Assembly: GCA_947503765.1 (NCBI GenBank)
Contig: CANNFA010000001.1
Coordinates: 620,001 to 684,000, forward strand
Origin: an uncultured Paracoccaceae bacterium
GTDB taxonomy: Bacteria > Pseudomonadota > Alphaproteobacteria > Rhodobacterales > Rhodobacteraceae
DNA: 64,000 nt
Direction of reading: 5' to 3'
The notes beneath the pieces are model-generated. The model saw nothing but the letters and a program-made list of their open reading frames with translations, did not search any database and was not told where the DNA came from. The position numbers and the translations under genes are program-made. Positions 33,993 through 42,744 of the stretch are shown one piece after another (position 1 is the stretch's first letter; every line of letters begins with the position of its first letter).

Positions 33993-34882
33993 GCGCTGAC
34001 TGGATCGCCGTCGATTGGGGCACCTCGCACCTGCGCGCCTGGGCGATGCGGGGGGCCGAGATCCGCACTTCCGCCCAGTCGGATGACGGCATGGGCGGGC
34101 TGGATCGCGCCGGGTTCGAACCGGCGCTGCTCCGGCTTGTCGAGGCGTGGTTGGGCGACGCGCCGATGCCGGTCCTTGCCTGCGGCATGGTCGGCGCGAA
34201 ACAGGGCTGGGCAGAGGCGCCGTACCGCGCCGTCCCCTGCCCCCCCGCCGGCGCCGGCCAGACGATCCGCCCCCTGACACATGATGCGCGGCTGGACGTG
34301 CGCATCATCCCCGGCCTGTCGCAGGCCAGCCCCGCCGACGTGATGCGCGGCGAGGAAACCCAGATCGCGGGCTTCGTCGCCGCCAATCCGGGCTTCGACG
34401 GCATCCTGTGCCTGCCCGGCACCCATACCAAGTGGGCGCATGTCAGCGCCGGCGAGGTGGTCAGCTTCCGCACCTTCATGACCGGCGAGATCTTTGCGCT
34501 GCTGGCCGGGCAATCGGTGCTGCGCCACAGCGTCGGCGGCGAGGCGATGGACCCGGCCGCCTTTGCCGAGGCGGTGGGCGACAGCCTGTCGCGCCCCGAG
34601 AACTTTGCCGCCCGCACCTTTTCGCTGCGCGCCGAGGGGCTTTTGCACGGACTTGCGCCGGATATCGCCCGCGCACGCCTGTCCGGCTGGCTGATCGGCG
34701 CGGAACTGGCCGGATCGCGGCCCTATTGGCTGGGCCAGCAGGTCGCGCTGATCGGGGCGCCGGCGCTATGCGGGCTTTATGCCGCCGCGCTTGGCGAACA
34801 GGGCGTAACCGCGCAGCAGGCGGACGGCGACGCGATGACGCTGGCGGGGCTGGTGGCGGCCCATCTGGGCAAGGCCGGCTGA
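33989..34882 (+). CDS. dgoK: 2-dehydro-3-deoxygalactonokinase
   Basis: A 297-residue kinase of the DgoK family. WIAVDWGTSHLRAWAM is the N-terminal phosphate-binding motif, and ACGMVGAKQGWAEAPY, GEETQIAGF, LCLPGTHTKWAHV and FMTGEIFALL are the family's conserved blocks. It phosphorylates 2-keto-3-deoxygalactonate to the 6-phospho form. The partner aldolase DgoA is not adjacent. The ATG overlaps the udh stop (ATGA). It closes the plus arm, with a GC-rich inverted repeat following near 34887-34915. Confidence 0.93.
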   Translation: MSADWIAVDWGTSHLRAWAMRGAEIRTSAQSDDGMGGLDRAGFEPALLRLVEAWLGDAPMPVLACGMVGAKQGWAEAPYRAVPCPPAGAGQTIRPLTHDARLDVRIIPGLSQASPADVMRGEETQIAGFVAANPGFDGILCLPGTHTKWAHVSAGEVVSFRTFMTGEIFALLAGQSVLRHSVGGEAMDPAAFAEAVGDSLSRPENFAARTFSLRAEGLLHGLAPDIARARLSGWLIGAELAGSRPYWLGQQVALIGAPALCGLYAAALGEQGVTAQQADGDAMTLAGLVAAHLGKAG

Positions 34883-34987
34883 GACGGGCCGGCCCCCGCG
34901 CCGGATCCGGCCCGGCCATATCGCCCCTTCATCCCGGCGCCGCCTTGTGCCTATGCTGCGCCACGCCAACAGCCGGGAGCCTTATCC

Positions 34988-36499
34988 ATGAGCCACATTC
35001 TCGCGATCGACCAGGGCACCACGTCGTCCCGCGCGATCCTGTTCGACCAGGACATGCGCATCGCCGCCCGCGCGCAGGAGGAATTCGAACAGCATTACCC
35101 CGCCTCCGGCTGGGTGGAGCATGACCCCGAGGATCTGTGGCGCACCACCGTCTCCACCTGCCGCGCGGCGCTGGACAGCGCGGGCATCGACGCGGGCGGG
35201 CTGGCCGGGATCGGCATCACCAACCAGCGCGAGACCACGCTGGTCTGGGACCGCAGGACCGGCAAACCGATCCACCGCGCAATCGTCTGGCAGGACCGGC
35301 GCACCGCGGACTTCTGCCGCGAGCTACGCGAGGCCGGGCACGAGGCGGTCGTGACCGAAAAGACCGGCCTGCTGTGCGATCCGTACTTTTCGGGCACCAA
35401 GCTGAAATGGCTGCTGGACGAGGTGGACGGCGCCCGGGAGGCCGCGCTTGCAGGCGATCTGCTGTTCGGCACGGTGGACACCTACCTGATCTGGCGCATG
35501 ACCGGCGGGCGCGCCCATGTCACCGACGCCACCAATGCCGCGCGCAGCATGATGTACGACATCCGCAAGGGGCGCTGGTCGCAGACCATGTGCGACATGC
35601 TGGACGTGCCGATCTCGATGCTGCCCGAGGTGCGCGACAGCGCCGCCGATTTCGGCGAGACCGAGCCGGACCTGTTCGGCGCGCCCGTTCCGATCCTGGG
35701 CGTCGCGGGCGACCAGCAGGCGGCGACGGTCGGTCAGGCCTGTTTCGCGCCGGGAATGCTCAAATCCACCTATGGCACGGGCTGTTTCGCGCTGCTGAAC
35801 ACCGGCAGCGATCCCGTCACATCGGAAAACCGGTTGCTGACCACCATCGCCTACCAGCTGGACGGCACGCCGACCTATGCGCTGGAAGGGTCCATCTTCA
35901 TCGCCGGGGCGGTGGTGCAATGGCTGCGCGACGGGCTGGGCATCATCGACAGCGCGCATGACACCCTCGCGCTTGCGAAAGCGGCCGACGACGCGCAGGA
36001 CGTGATCCTGGTGCCGGCCTTCACCGGCCTTGGCGCGCCTTACTGGAGCGCCGAAAGCCGCGGCGCGATCTTCGGGCTGACGCGCAATTCCGGCCCCCGC
36101 GAATTCGCCCGCGCGGCGCTGGAAAGCGTCGGCTTCCAGACCCGCGACCTGCTGGAGGCGATGCAGGCCGACATGGCCGGCGCGGGCGGCGCGGCGCTGC
36201 GCCAGGCGGCCGAGGCCACGACGCTGCGGGTCGATGGCGGGATGAGCGTGTCGGACTGGACGATGCAGTTCATCGCCGACATCACCGGCGCGCCGGTGGA
36301 CCGGCCCGAAACGCTGGAGACGACGGTGCTTGGCGCGGCGTGGCTGGCGGGGATGCAGGCCGGCATCTACCCCGGCCCCGAGGAGTTCGCAAAAGGCTGG
36401 AAGCTGGAGACGCGATTCGAGCCGAAAATGGATGCCGCCCCGCGCGACGCCCGATTCGCGCGCTGGCAGGATGCGGTCCGCGCGACAATGTCGGTCTGA
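34988..36499 (+). CDS. glpK: Glycerol kinase
   Basis: A 503-residue FGGY-family kinase making sn-glycerol 3-phosphate. [20 protein letters not shown] at the N-terminus, [35 protein letters not shown] and the C-terminal [20 protein letters not shown] are diagnostic. The length matches the family. There is no neighbouring glpF or glpD, so it stands alone between the sugar-acid locus and a flavin monooxygenase. Confidence 0.97.
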   Translation: MSHILAIDQGTTSSRAILFDQDMRIAARAQEEFEQHYPASGWVEHDPEDLWRTTVSTCRAALDSAGIDAGGLAGIGITNQRETTLVWDRRTGKPIHRAIVWQDRRTADFCRELREAGHEAVVTEKTGLLCDPYFSGTKLKWLLDEVDGAREAALAGDLLFGTVDTYLIWRMTGGRAHVTDATNAARSMMYDIRKGRWSQTMCDMLDVPISMLPEVRDSAADFGETEPDLFGAPVPILGVAGDQQAATVGQACFAPGMLKSTYGTGCFALLNTGSDPVTSENRLLTTIAYQLDGTPTYALEGSIFIAGAVVQWLRDGLGIIDSAHDTLALAKAADDAQDVILVPAFTGLGAPYWSAESRGAIFGLTRNSGPREFARAALESVGFQTRDLLEAMQADMAGAGGAALRQAAEATTLRVDGGMSVSDWTMQFIADITGAPVDRPETLETTVLGAAWLAGMQAGIYPGPEEFAKGWKLETRFEPKMDAAPRDARFARWQDAVRATMSV

Positions 36500-36597
36500 G
36501 CGGGGCCACTGGGCACGCATCAAGGTCCGGCCCGGCCGCGATGTTGCGCCGTGACCCGCGCCTGTTATGACAGGGTCATGACCGGCAGGAGACCCTG

Positions 36598-37896
36598 ATG
36601 ACAGACCCCCTGGTGATGATCGCGGGCGGCGGGATCGGCGGGCTGGCCACGGCGCTGACGCTGGAGCAGATCGGCCTGCGCTGCGTCGTCTTCGAAGCGG
36701 CGCCCGCGATGCGGCCGCTTGGCGTCGGCATCAACCTGCAACCCAACGCGGTCCGCGAGCTGTTCGAGCTGGGGCTTGGCGCCGACATCCTCGACACGGT
36801 GGGGGTTCCGTCGCGCGAATGGGCGCTGGTCGGGCTGAACGGCAACGACATCTATTCCGAACCGCGCGGCCGGCTCGCGGGCTACGACTGGCCGCAATAC
36901 TCGGTCCATCGCGGCCGCTTTCAGGTCGCGCTGTTCCATGCGCTTTGTGCGCGGGCCGGGCGCGAGGCGGTGCGGCTGGGCCACCGCGTCACCGGCTATC
37001 GCCGCAACCCCGATGGCAGCGTCACCGCCCGGATCGAGCGCACCGACGGCACCCTGACCGAGGAAACCGGCGCCCTTCTGATCGGCGCCGACGGAATTCA
37101 CTCGGCGATCCGGGCGCAGATGCATCCCGATCAGCCGCCGATCCACTGGGGCGGCGCGCTGATGTGGCGCGGCACCACGCTGGCGCGGCCGATCCGCACC
37201 GGCGCGTCCTTCATCGGGCTCGGCACGCGCCGCCAGCGCATGGTGATCTACCCGATCTCGCACCCCGACCCCGATGACGGGCTGGCGGAAATCAACTGGG
37301 TCGCCGAGGTGACACTGGACGATGCCGACGGCTGGAAGAAGGCCGGCTGGTTCCGGCAGGTCGAGGTCGGCGATTTCGCGCATCTGTTCCATGGCTGGTC
37401 GTGGGACTGGCTGGGCGTGCCCGCGCTGCTGCACGGGGCCGACATGGCCTACGAGAACCCGATGATCGACCGCGACCCGGTCCGCACCTGGGTGGACGGG
37501 CCGGTCGCCCTGCTTGGCGATGCAGCGCATGCGATGTATCCGACAGGCTCCAACGGGGCGAGCCAGGCGATCGTGGACGCGCGCGTGCTGGGGGCAAGCC
37601 TTCTGGCGCATGGTATCGAACCGGCGGCGCTGCGGGCCTATGACAACCGCCTCTGCGGGCCGGTCTCGCAATTGGTGCAGCGCAATCGCGAGGCGGGGCC
37701 GTTCGGCCTGCTGAACCTGGTCGAGGATCGCTGCGGCGGCACGTTCGACGACATCGACAAGGTGGTGCCGCGCGCCGAACGGGCCGAGTACATGCGCGCC
37801 TACCGGGCGGCGGCGGGGTTCGACCGCGACACGCTGAACGCCGCGCCGCCCACCATTCCCGACGGCGCTTATATCGGGGCGGCCGCGTCCGCCTGA
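36598..37896 (+). CDS. FAD-dependent aromatic-ring monooxygenase, PhzS-like
   Basis: A 432-residue group A flavoprotein monooxygenase. It has GxGxxG at residues ~10-15 (AGGGIGGLATALTLEQIGL), RPLGVGINLQPNAVREL, LLIGADGIHSAIRAQMHPDQ (DG motif) and VALLGDAAHAMYPTGSNGAS (GD motif). These blocks resemble the 5-methylphenazine-1-carboxylate monooxygenase PhzS family more than salicylate hydroxylase. No phenazine genes are nearby, so the substrate is unknown, and an aromatic acid is a reasonable guess. AGGAG lies upstream of the ATG. Confidence 0.85.
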   Translation: MTDPLVMIAGGGIGGLATALTLEQIGLRCVVFEAAPAMRPLGVGINLQPNAVRELFELGLGADILDTVGVPSREWALVGLNGNDIYSEPRGRLAGYDWPQYSVHRGRFQVALFHALCARAGREAVRLGHRVTGYRRNPDGSVTARIERTDGTLTEETGALLIGADGIHSAIRAQMHPDQPPIHWGGALMWRGTTLARPIRTGASFIGLGTRRQRMVIYPISHPDPDDGLAEINWVAEVTLDDADGWKKAGWFRQVEVGDFAHLFHGWSWDWLGVPALLHGADMAYENPMIDRDPVRTWVDGPVALLGDAAHAMYPTGSNGASQAIVDARVLGASLLAHGIEPAALRAYDNRLCGPVSQLVQRNREAGPFGLLNLVEDRCGGTFDDIDKVVPRAERAEYMRAYRAAAGFDRDTLNAAPPTIPDGAYIGAAASA

Positions 37897-37909
37897 CGGC
37901 GCCGGGCGT

Positions 37910-38881
37910 TCAGACCTCGGGCACACCGCCCCGCAGCACGTCTGCGAACCAGCCCGCGTCGATGTTGCCGCCCGACAGGATCACCCCCACCTTGCGGCCC
38001 GCCATCGCCGCGCGGTCCTGCATCAGCGCGGCCAGCGCCGCCGCGCCCGCGCCTTCGGCCAGGTTGTGGATGTCGGTGTAATAGGCGCGGATCGCCTCGG
38101 CCACCTCCGCGTCCGTGACCGACACGATCCGCGACGCGCCGCGCGAATAGATGTCGAACGCCTCCTTCACCGGCACGCGCACCGCCATGCCGTCGGCAAA
38201 GGTGCGCGCGGAATTGGTCTCTACCGGACGCCCCGCCTCGACCGACAGCTTGGCGCATTGCGCCCCGGCGGACACGACGCCGATCACCTCGGTCTTCAGG
38301 CCCAGCGCGTCGCGGGCCAGGATCGTCCCGCAGATGCCCGACCCGCAGCCGATGGGCACATAGACCGCGTCCAGATCGGGCGCCGCGTCGAACAGCTCCA
38401 GCGCATAGGTCGCCACGCCGCGCACCAGCTCGGCGTGGAACGGGGGAACCACCGCAAGCCCCTGCTCCTCGGCGACGCGCACCGCCTCGATGCGGGCGGT
38501 GTCGAAATCCTCGCCGAATTCGATCAGCTCTGCCCCGAAAGCGCGCATCGCCGCGTTCTTTTCCACCGAATTGCCGTGCGGCGCATAGATCACCGCCCTG
38601 AGCCCCGCCGCCGTGGCCGCCCGCGCCTGGCTTTGCCCGTGATTGCCGCGGGTGGCGGTGCAGATGCCGCGCATGTCGGGATGGGTGCGCGTCAGCCAGT
38701 CGATGAAGGTGATCCCGCCGCGTACCTTGAAGGCGCCGATCGGCGTGTGGTTCTCGTGCTTGACCCAGACCTCGCAGCCCAGCCGGTCGGCCAGTTGCGG
38801 CCAGGCATATTGCGGCGTGGGGTCCATCTGCGAATAGACCAGATCGGCGGCGCGGCGCAGGTCGTCGGCGGTGAAGTGCAT
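37910..38881 (-). CDS. PLP-dependent threonine/serine dehydratase family protein
   Basis: A 323-residue fold-type II PLP enzyme. WVKHENHTPIGAFKVRGG contains the PLP lysine (context P-x-G-x-F-K-x-R-G). ATRGNHGQSQARAAT is the substrate loop, and VPIGCGSGICGTI is the phosphate-binding glycine loop. It resembles short catabolic threonine dehydratases and the ectoine-pathway EutB, lacks the ACT regulatory domain of biosynthetic IlvA, and cannot be named more precisely. AAAGGA precedes the ATG at 38881. It is convergent with the flavin monooxygenase gene. Confidence 0.87.
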   Translation of the reverse strand: MHFTADDLRRAADLVYSQMDPTPQYAWPQLADRLGCEVWVKHENHTPIGAFKVRGGITFIDWLTRTHPDMRGICTATRGNHGQSQARAATAAGLRAVIYAPHGNSVEKNAAMRAFGAELIEFGEDFDTARIEAVRVAEEQGLAVVPPFHAELVRGVATYALELFDAAPDLDAVYVPIGCGSGICGTILARDALGLKTEVIGVVSAGAQCAKLSVEAGRPVETNSARTFADGMAVRVPVKEAFDIYSRGASRIVSVTDAEVAEAIRAYYTDIHNLAEGAGAAALAALMQDRAAMAGRKVGVILSGGNIDAGWFADVLRGGVPEV

Positions 38882-38948
38882 GGGCGCGTCCTTTCGTTGC
38901 GGCGCAGTCAATCGCAGATTGGGCGCGATGGCCAGAGGCGGCACGCGG

Positions 38949-39110
38949 CCGGGCGAGCGCCTGCCCGCGGAGTGGCGCCCCGACGGCTGTGCGATGCGCT
39001 TTATGCCAGCCATGTCCGAACGCGGGTTTTGCTGCGCGCGGCGGCGGCAAAGCGCCAGCCCGTCAGGGCGGGCAGGCGCTCGCCCGGCGCCTTCGGCGCT
39101 ATTCGGGCGA
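38949..39110 (+). repeat. Structured extragenic element, copy B
   Basis: A ~162-base non-coding block in the 519-base gap before lysC (38882-39400), which otherwise holds no supported gene. A perfect 19-bp inverted repeat (CCGGGCGAGCGCCTGCCCG at 38949-38967, complement at 39069-39087) encloses ~101 bases. A small hairpin GCGCC-TTC-GGCGC (39087-39099) and TTCGGGCGA follow. It aligns along its length with copy A at 42562-42723, with inner conserved TGGCGCC, CGACGG, GCGCTTTATG and CGCCAGCCCG. Arms differ between copies but stay fully complementary. Confidence 0.8.
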
Positions 39111-39400
39111 AAACGGCTTCGCCGCCACCCGCCGGCTAAGCGCGACGCGGCCAGCCCCGGCGCGGCCGCCCCTGGGTGGGCGCTTGCGCAACCGTTGGTC
39201 GGAGCGCTTTATCACCGCCTTCCCGCATGACATCGGTTCGGCGCGGAACGGCCAGCAATGCGCCCGCCCTCGGGGAGGGGCGGCCGCGGCGGGGGCTGAC
39301 CGCCCCCCGCTACCCCGTCTTCAGACCGCCCCGCTCGCACCCCCTTGCCCCGCCCTTGCAGCCTGCTATGAAACGGCCAAACGATAGCCGGGCCTTTTCC

Positions 39401-40645
39401 ATGTCGATCCTCGTGATGAAATTCGGTGGCACCTCCGTCGCCACGCCGGACCGGATCCGCCGCGCCGCCAAGCGGGTGGGGCGCGAGGTGGCGAATGGCC
39501 ATGACGTGATCGTCATCGTCTCGGCCATGGCGGGCGAGACCAACAAGCTGGTCGGCTATGTCGAGGAAACCTCGCCGATGTTCGACGCGCGCGAATACGA
39601 CGCCATCGTCAGTTCGGGCGAACAGGTGACCGCCGGGCTGATGGCGCTGACCTTGCAGGAGATGGACGTCCCGGCCCGCAGCTGGCACGGCTGGCAGGTA
39701 CCGCTCAGGACCACCAGCACCCATTCCGCCGCGCGCATCATCGAGATCCCGACGGGCAACATCGCGGCCAAGTTCGCGGAAGGGATGAAGGTCGCCGTCA
39801 TCGCGGGCTTCCAGGGGATCAGCCCCGAAGGCCGGATCACCACGCTGGGCCGCGGCGGCAGCGACACCACCGCGGTTGCCTTTGCCGCCGCCTTCGGGGC
39901 CGTGCGCTGCGACATCTATACCGACGTGGACGGGGTCTATACCACCGATCCGCGGATCTCCGACAAGGCGCGCAAGCTGGACCGGATCGCCTTTGAAGAA
40001 ATGCTGGAACTTGCCTCGCTTGGGGCCAAGGTGCTGCAGACCCGCTCGGTCGAGCTGGCGATGCGATTCAAGGTGCCGCTCAGGGTCTTGTCGAGCTTCG
40101 GGGACATGGACGAGAATGCGGGCACGCTGGTCTGCGACGAGGAGGATATCGTGGAAAGCAATGTGGTTGCCGGCGTCGCCTATAGCCGCGACGAGGCGAA
40201 GATGACCCTGATCTCGGTCGCCGACCGTCCCGGTATCGCGGCGGCGATCTTCGGGCCGCTGTCCGAATCCGGGGTCAACGTGGACATGATCGTGCAGAAC
40301 ATCTCGGAAGAGGGGCGTACCGACATGACCTTTTCCTGCCCCGTCAACCAGGTCGCGCGCGCCGAACAGGCGATGCAGGCCGCCAAGGACGCGGGCGAGA
40401 TCAACTTTCACGACCTCGTGGCCGACACGGCCGTCGCCAAGGTGTCGGTGGTCGGGATCGGGATGCGCAGCCATGCCGGTGTCGCCGCGCAGATGTTCAA
40501 GGCGCTGCGCGACGAGGGGATCAACATCAAGGTGATCACCACGTCGGAAATCAAGATCTCGGTCCTGATCGACCGCAAGTACATGGAACTGGCGGTGCAG
40601 GCGCTGCACGACACGTTCGAGCTTGAAAAACCCTCGGCAGCGTAG
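39401..40645 (+). CDS. lysC: Aspartate kinase
   Basis: A 414-residue aspartokinase, the first step of lysine, threonine, methionine and diaminopimelate synthesis. The kinase domain has LVMKFGGTSVA, FQGISPEGRITTLGRGGSDT and CDIYTDVDGVYTTDPRI. Two C-terminal ACT domains (VADRPGIAAAIFGPLSESGV and VGIGMRSHAGVAAQMFKALR) mark a feedback-regulated enzyme of the LysC type. The ATG at 39401 gives the standard N-terminus, and another in-frame ATG at 39368 would add 11 residues. No lysine riboswitch is seen upstream. Confidence 0.97.
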   Translation: MSILVMKFGGTSVATPDRIRRAAKRVGREVANGHDVIVIVSAMAGETNKLVGYVEETSPMFDAREYDAIVSSGEQVTAGLMALTLQEMDVPARSWHGWQVPLRTTSTHSAARIIEIPTGNIAAKFAEGMKVAVIAGFQGISPEGRITTLGRGGSDTTAVAFAAAFGAVRCDIYTDVDGVYTTDPRISDKARKLDRIAFEEMLELASLGAKVLQTRSVELAMRFKVPLRVLSSFGDMDENAGTLVCDEEDIVESNVVAGVAYSRDEAKMTLISVADRPGIAAAIFGPLSESGVNVDMIVQNISEEGRTDMTFSCPVNQVARAEQAMQAAKDAGEINFHDLVADTAVAKVSVVGIGMRSHAGVAAQMFKALRDEGINIKVITTSEIKISVLIDRKYMELAVQALHDTFELEKPSAA

Positions 40646-40778
40646 GCCGCCGCCCGGCCCTGTCCGATTTATCCCGGTAAGATAAAAATCGAAACGATCC
40701 GCAAAATTCGGTTTTGTTTCGTCAACCCTGTCGTGCCAGGCTGGATCCCGTATCGTCGGAAACAGACGAGGGACAGGC

Positions 40779-41225
40779 ATGACGACCCATCGAACCACCG
40801 CCGCAGCGGCCCTGCTGGCCGTATCGACGACCCTTGCCGCGCAGGCGGCAGAACCCGAAGAGCGGCGGATGCAGCTTTACACCGCGACCTGCGCGCATTT
40901 TCACGACCGGCTCGCCGCCGTGGATGATAGGGGGCGGCTGCCGCTTCTGGCCCGCCTCTCGCGGGTCTGCGACCGCGCGCTTGCCCGCCTCGAAAGGCCG
41001 GCGCCGGACCGCGCGGCCGCCTATCTTGACCGGCTGGCCGCCTACAAAGCGACACTGGTGACGATGACGCTGGACCGCATGTTCGACCCGGCCGTGCCCG
41101 CGGGGGCCGTGACCGCCACCGGCGAATACCTGATCGCGCGGCGGATGGGGGTGCTGCCGCCGATGGCGAACTGGGAGGATGACGGCGACTTCTGGGCCGA
41201 CTTCCCGGTCGCGGACGGCGAATAA
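40779..41225 (+). CDS. Secreted hypothetical protein
   Basis: A 148-residue protein I do not recognise. Residues 1-23 form a Sec signal peptide (AAAALLAVSTTLAAQAAEP). The mature part is helical, with Cys pairs at ATCAHFHDRL and SRVCDRALARL. It is probably periplasmic. GAGGGACAGG lies just upstream. The preceding ~100 bases contain a short AT-richer patch (about 40675-40720) that may hold its promoter. Confidence 0.65.
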   Translation: MTTHRTTAAAALLAVSTTLAAQAAEPEERRMQLYTATCAHFHDRLAAVDDRGRLPLLARLSRVCDRALARLERPAPDRAAAYLDRLAAYKATLVTMTLDRMFDPAVPAGAVTATGEYLIARRMGVLPPMANWEDDGDFWADFPVADGE

Positions 41226-41290
41226 CGCGGGTTCCGCTCCGCAGGATGCGGGTAGACCGGGCGGAAACCGGCCTTGGCGCGGCGCGCGGC

Positions 41291-42388
41291 TCAGGCGTTG
41301 AACAGGAAGTGCAGGACGTCGCCGTCCTTGACGATGTAGTTCTTGCCCTCGACCCGCATCTTGCCGGCATCCTTCGCGCCCTGCTCGCCGCCCAGCGCCA
41401 CGAAATCGTCGTAGGCGATGGTTTCCGCCCGGATGAAGCCGCGTTCGAAATCGCCGTGGATCACCCCCGCCGCCTGCGGCGCGCGCGTGCCGGCCGGGAT
41501 CGTCCAGGCCCGCGCCTCCTTGGGGCCGACGGTGAAATAGGTCTGCAAGCCAAGCAATTCGTGACCGGCGCGGATCACCCGGTCGAGCCCCGCCTCGTTG
41601 AGGCCCATCTCTTCGAGGAACATCGCCGCCTCGTCCGCGTCGAGCTGGCTGATCTCCTCTTCGATCCTGGCCGACACGACCACCGAAGCCGCGCCCTCGG
41701 CCGCCGCCTTGGCGGCGATGGCGGCGGAATGGGCGTTGCCCTCGGCCGCTTCGGATTCGTCGACGTTGCAGACATAGAGCACCGGCTTTTGCGTCAGCAG
41801 CTGCAACCCGCGCCACGTCTTGCGGTCTTCCTCGGCCACCTCGACATTGCGCGCCGGCTGTCCGTCTTCCAAGGCGGCAAGCGCGGCCTTGAGCAGACGC
41901 TCCTGCTGCACGGCCTCCTTCTCGCCGCCGCGCACCTTGCGCACCAGCCCTGCCAGCCGCTTTTCGATCGAGTCGATATCGGCCAGCATCAGCTCCGTCT
42001 CGATCGTCTCGGCATCCGCCACCGGATCGACGCGCCCTTCGACATGGGTCACGTCCGGATCCTCGAAACAGCGCAGGACATGGGCGATGGCGTCGCATTC
42101 GCGGATATTGGCCAGGAACTGGTTGCCCAGCCCCTCGCCCTTGCTGGCGCCGCGCACCAGACCGGCGATGTCGACAAAGGTCATCCGCGTCGGGATGATC
42201 GCCTTCGATTTCGCGATTTCCGCCAGCTTGTCCAGCCGCGCATCGGGCACCGCCACCTCGCCCACGTTCGGCTCGATGGTGCAGAACGGGAAATTCGCCG
42301 CCTGCGCCGCCGCGGTGCGCGTCAGCGCGTTGAAAAGCGTCGATTTGCCCACGTTGGGAAGCCCCACGATGCCGGTCTTGAACCCCAT
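41291..42388 (-). CDS. ychF: Redox/ribosome-associated ATPase YchF (Obg-like)
   Basis: A 365-residue P-loop protein of the Obg/YchF family that prefers ATP and binds ribosomes. G1 is GLPNVGKS (residues 9-16), followed by FPFCTIEPNVGEVAVPD, FVDIAGLVRGASKGEGLGNQ and FLANIRECDAIAHVLRCF. The central coiled coil and C-terminal TGS domain (TYFTVGPKEARAWTI, RGFIRAETIAYDDFV) are complete. The ATG at 42388 is chosen by family start MGFKxGIVG, and one three codons upstream is possible. Confidence 0.97.
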   Translation of the reverse strand: MGFKTGIVGLPNVGKSTLFNALTRTAAAQAANFPFCTIEPNVGEVAVPDARLDKLAEIAKSKAIIPTRMTFVDIAGLVRGASKGEGLGNQFLANIRECDAIAHVLRCFEDPDVTHVEGRVDPVADAETIETELMLADIDSIEKRLAGLVRKVRGGEKEAVQQERLLKAALAALEDGQPARNVEVAEEDRKTWRGLQLLTQKPVLYVCNVDESEAAEGNAHSAAIAAKAAAEGAASVVVSARIEEEISQLDADEAAMFLEEMGLNEAGLDRVIRAGHELLGLQTYFTVGPKEARAWTIPAGTRAPQAAGVIHGDFERGFIRAETIAYDDFVALGGEQGAKDAGKMRVEGKNYIVKDGDVLHFLFNA

Positions 42389-42561
42389 GTCTCGCATGTC
42401 CTTCGATGATGCCGCGGCGCATGTAGGGGGCGCGGGGCGGGCGGGTCAAGCCGGAATGGGGAGATACGGGGAGTCCGCACCCGGACAGAGGGTCGAGATT
42501 AGGATTCTGTCGGATCTTTCGGTAACGTCCCGTTGCGACGCTCCTGAACACAGGCGCGAAG

Positions 42562-42723
42562 CCGGGCAGCGCCGGCCCGTGGGATGGCGCCGCGACGGGT
42601 GTGCGGGGCGCTTTATGGGGCCACATCCGTGTGCGCCCCGATCAGAGCGTGCCGCTGTCAAAACGCCAGCCCGCCGGGACGGGCCGGCGCTGCCCGGCGG
42701 CCTGCGGCCGCTGTTTCGGGCGA
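42562..42723 (+). repeat. Structured extragenic element, copy A
   Basis: This copy fills half of the 356-base gap between ychF and uvrD (42389-42744), which holds no supported gene. A perfect 18-bp inverted repeat (CCGGGCAGCGCCGGCCCG at 42562-42579, complement at 42680-42697) encloses 100 bases. A hairpin GCGGCC-TGC-GGCCGC (42697-42711) and TTTCGGGCGA follow. It is homologous to copy B at 38949, with paired changes in both stems. Confidence 0.8.
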
Positions 42724-42744
42724 GGCGATCTAACCTGATCGACC

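Noticed and set aside
38882-39400. Lysine riboswitch upstream of lysC
   Set aside because: The leader lacks the conserved lysine-box elements, and the structure seen is the repeated element shared with 42562-42723.
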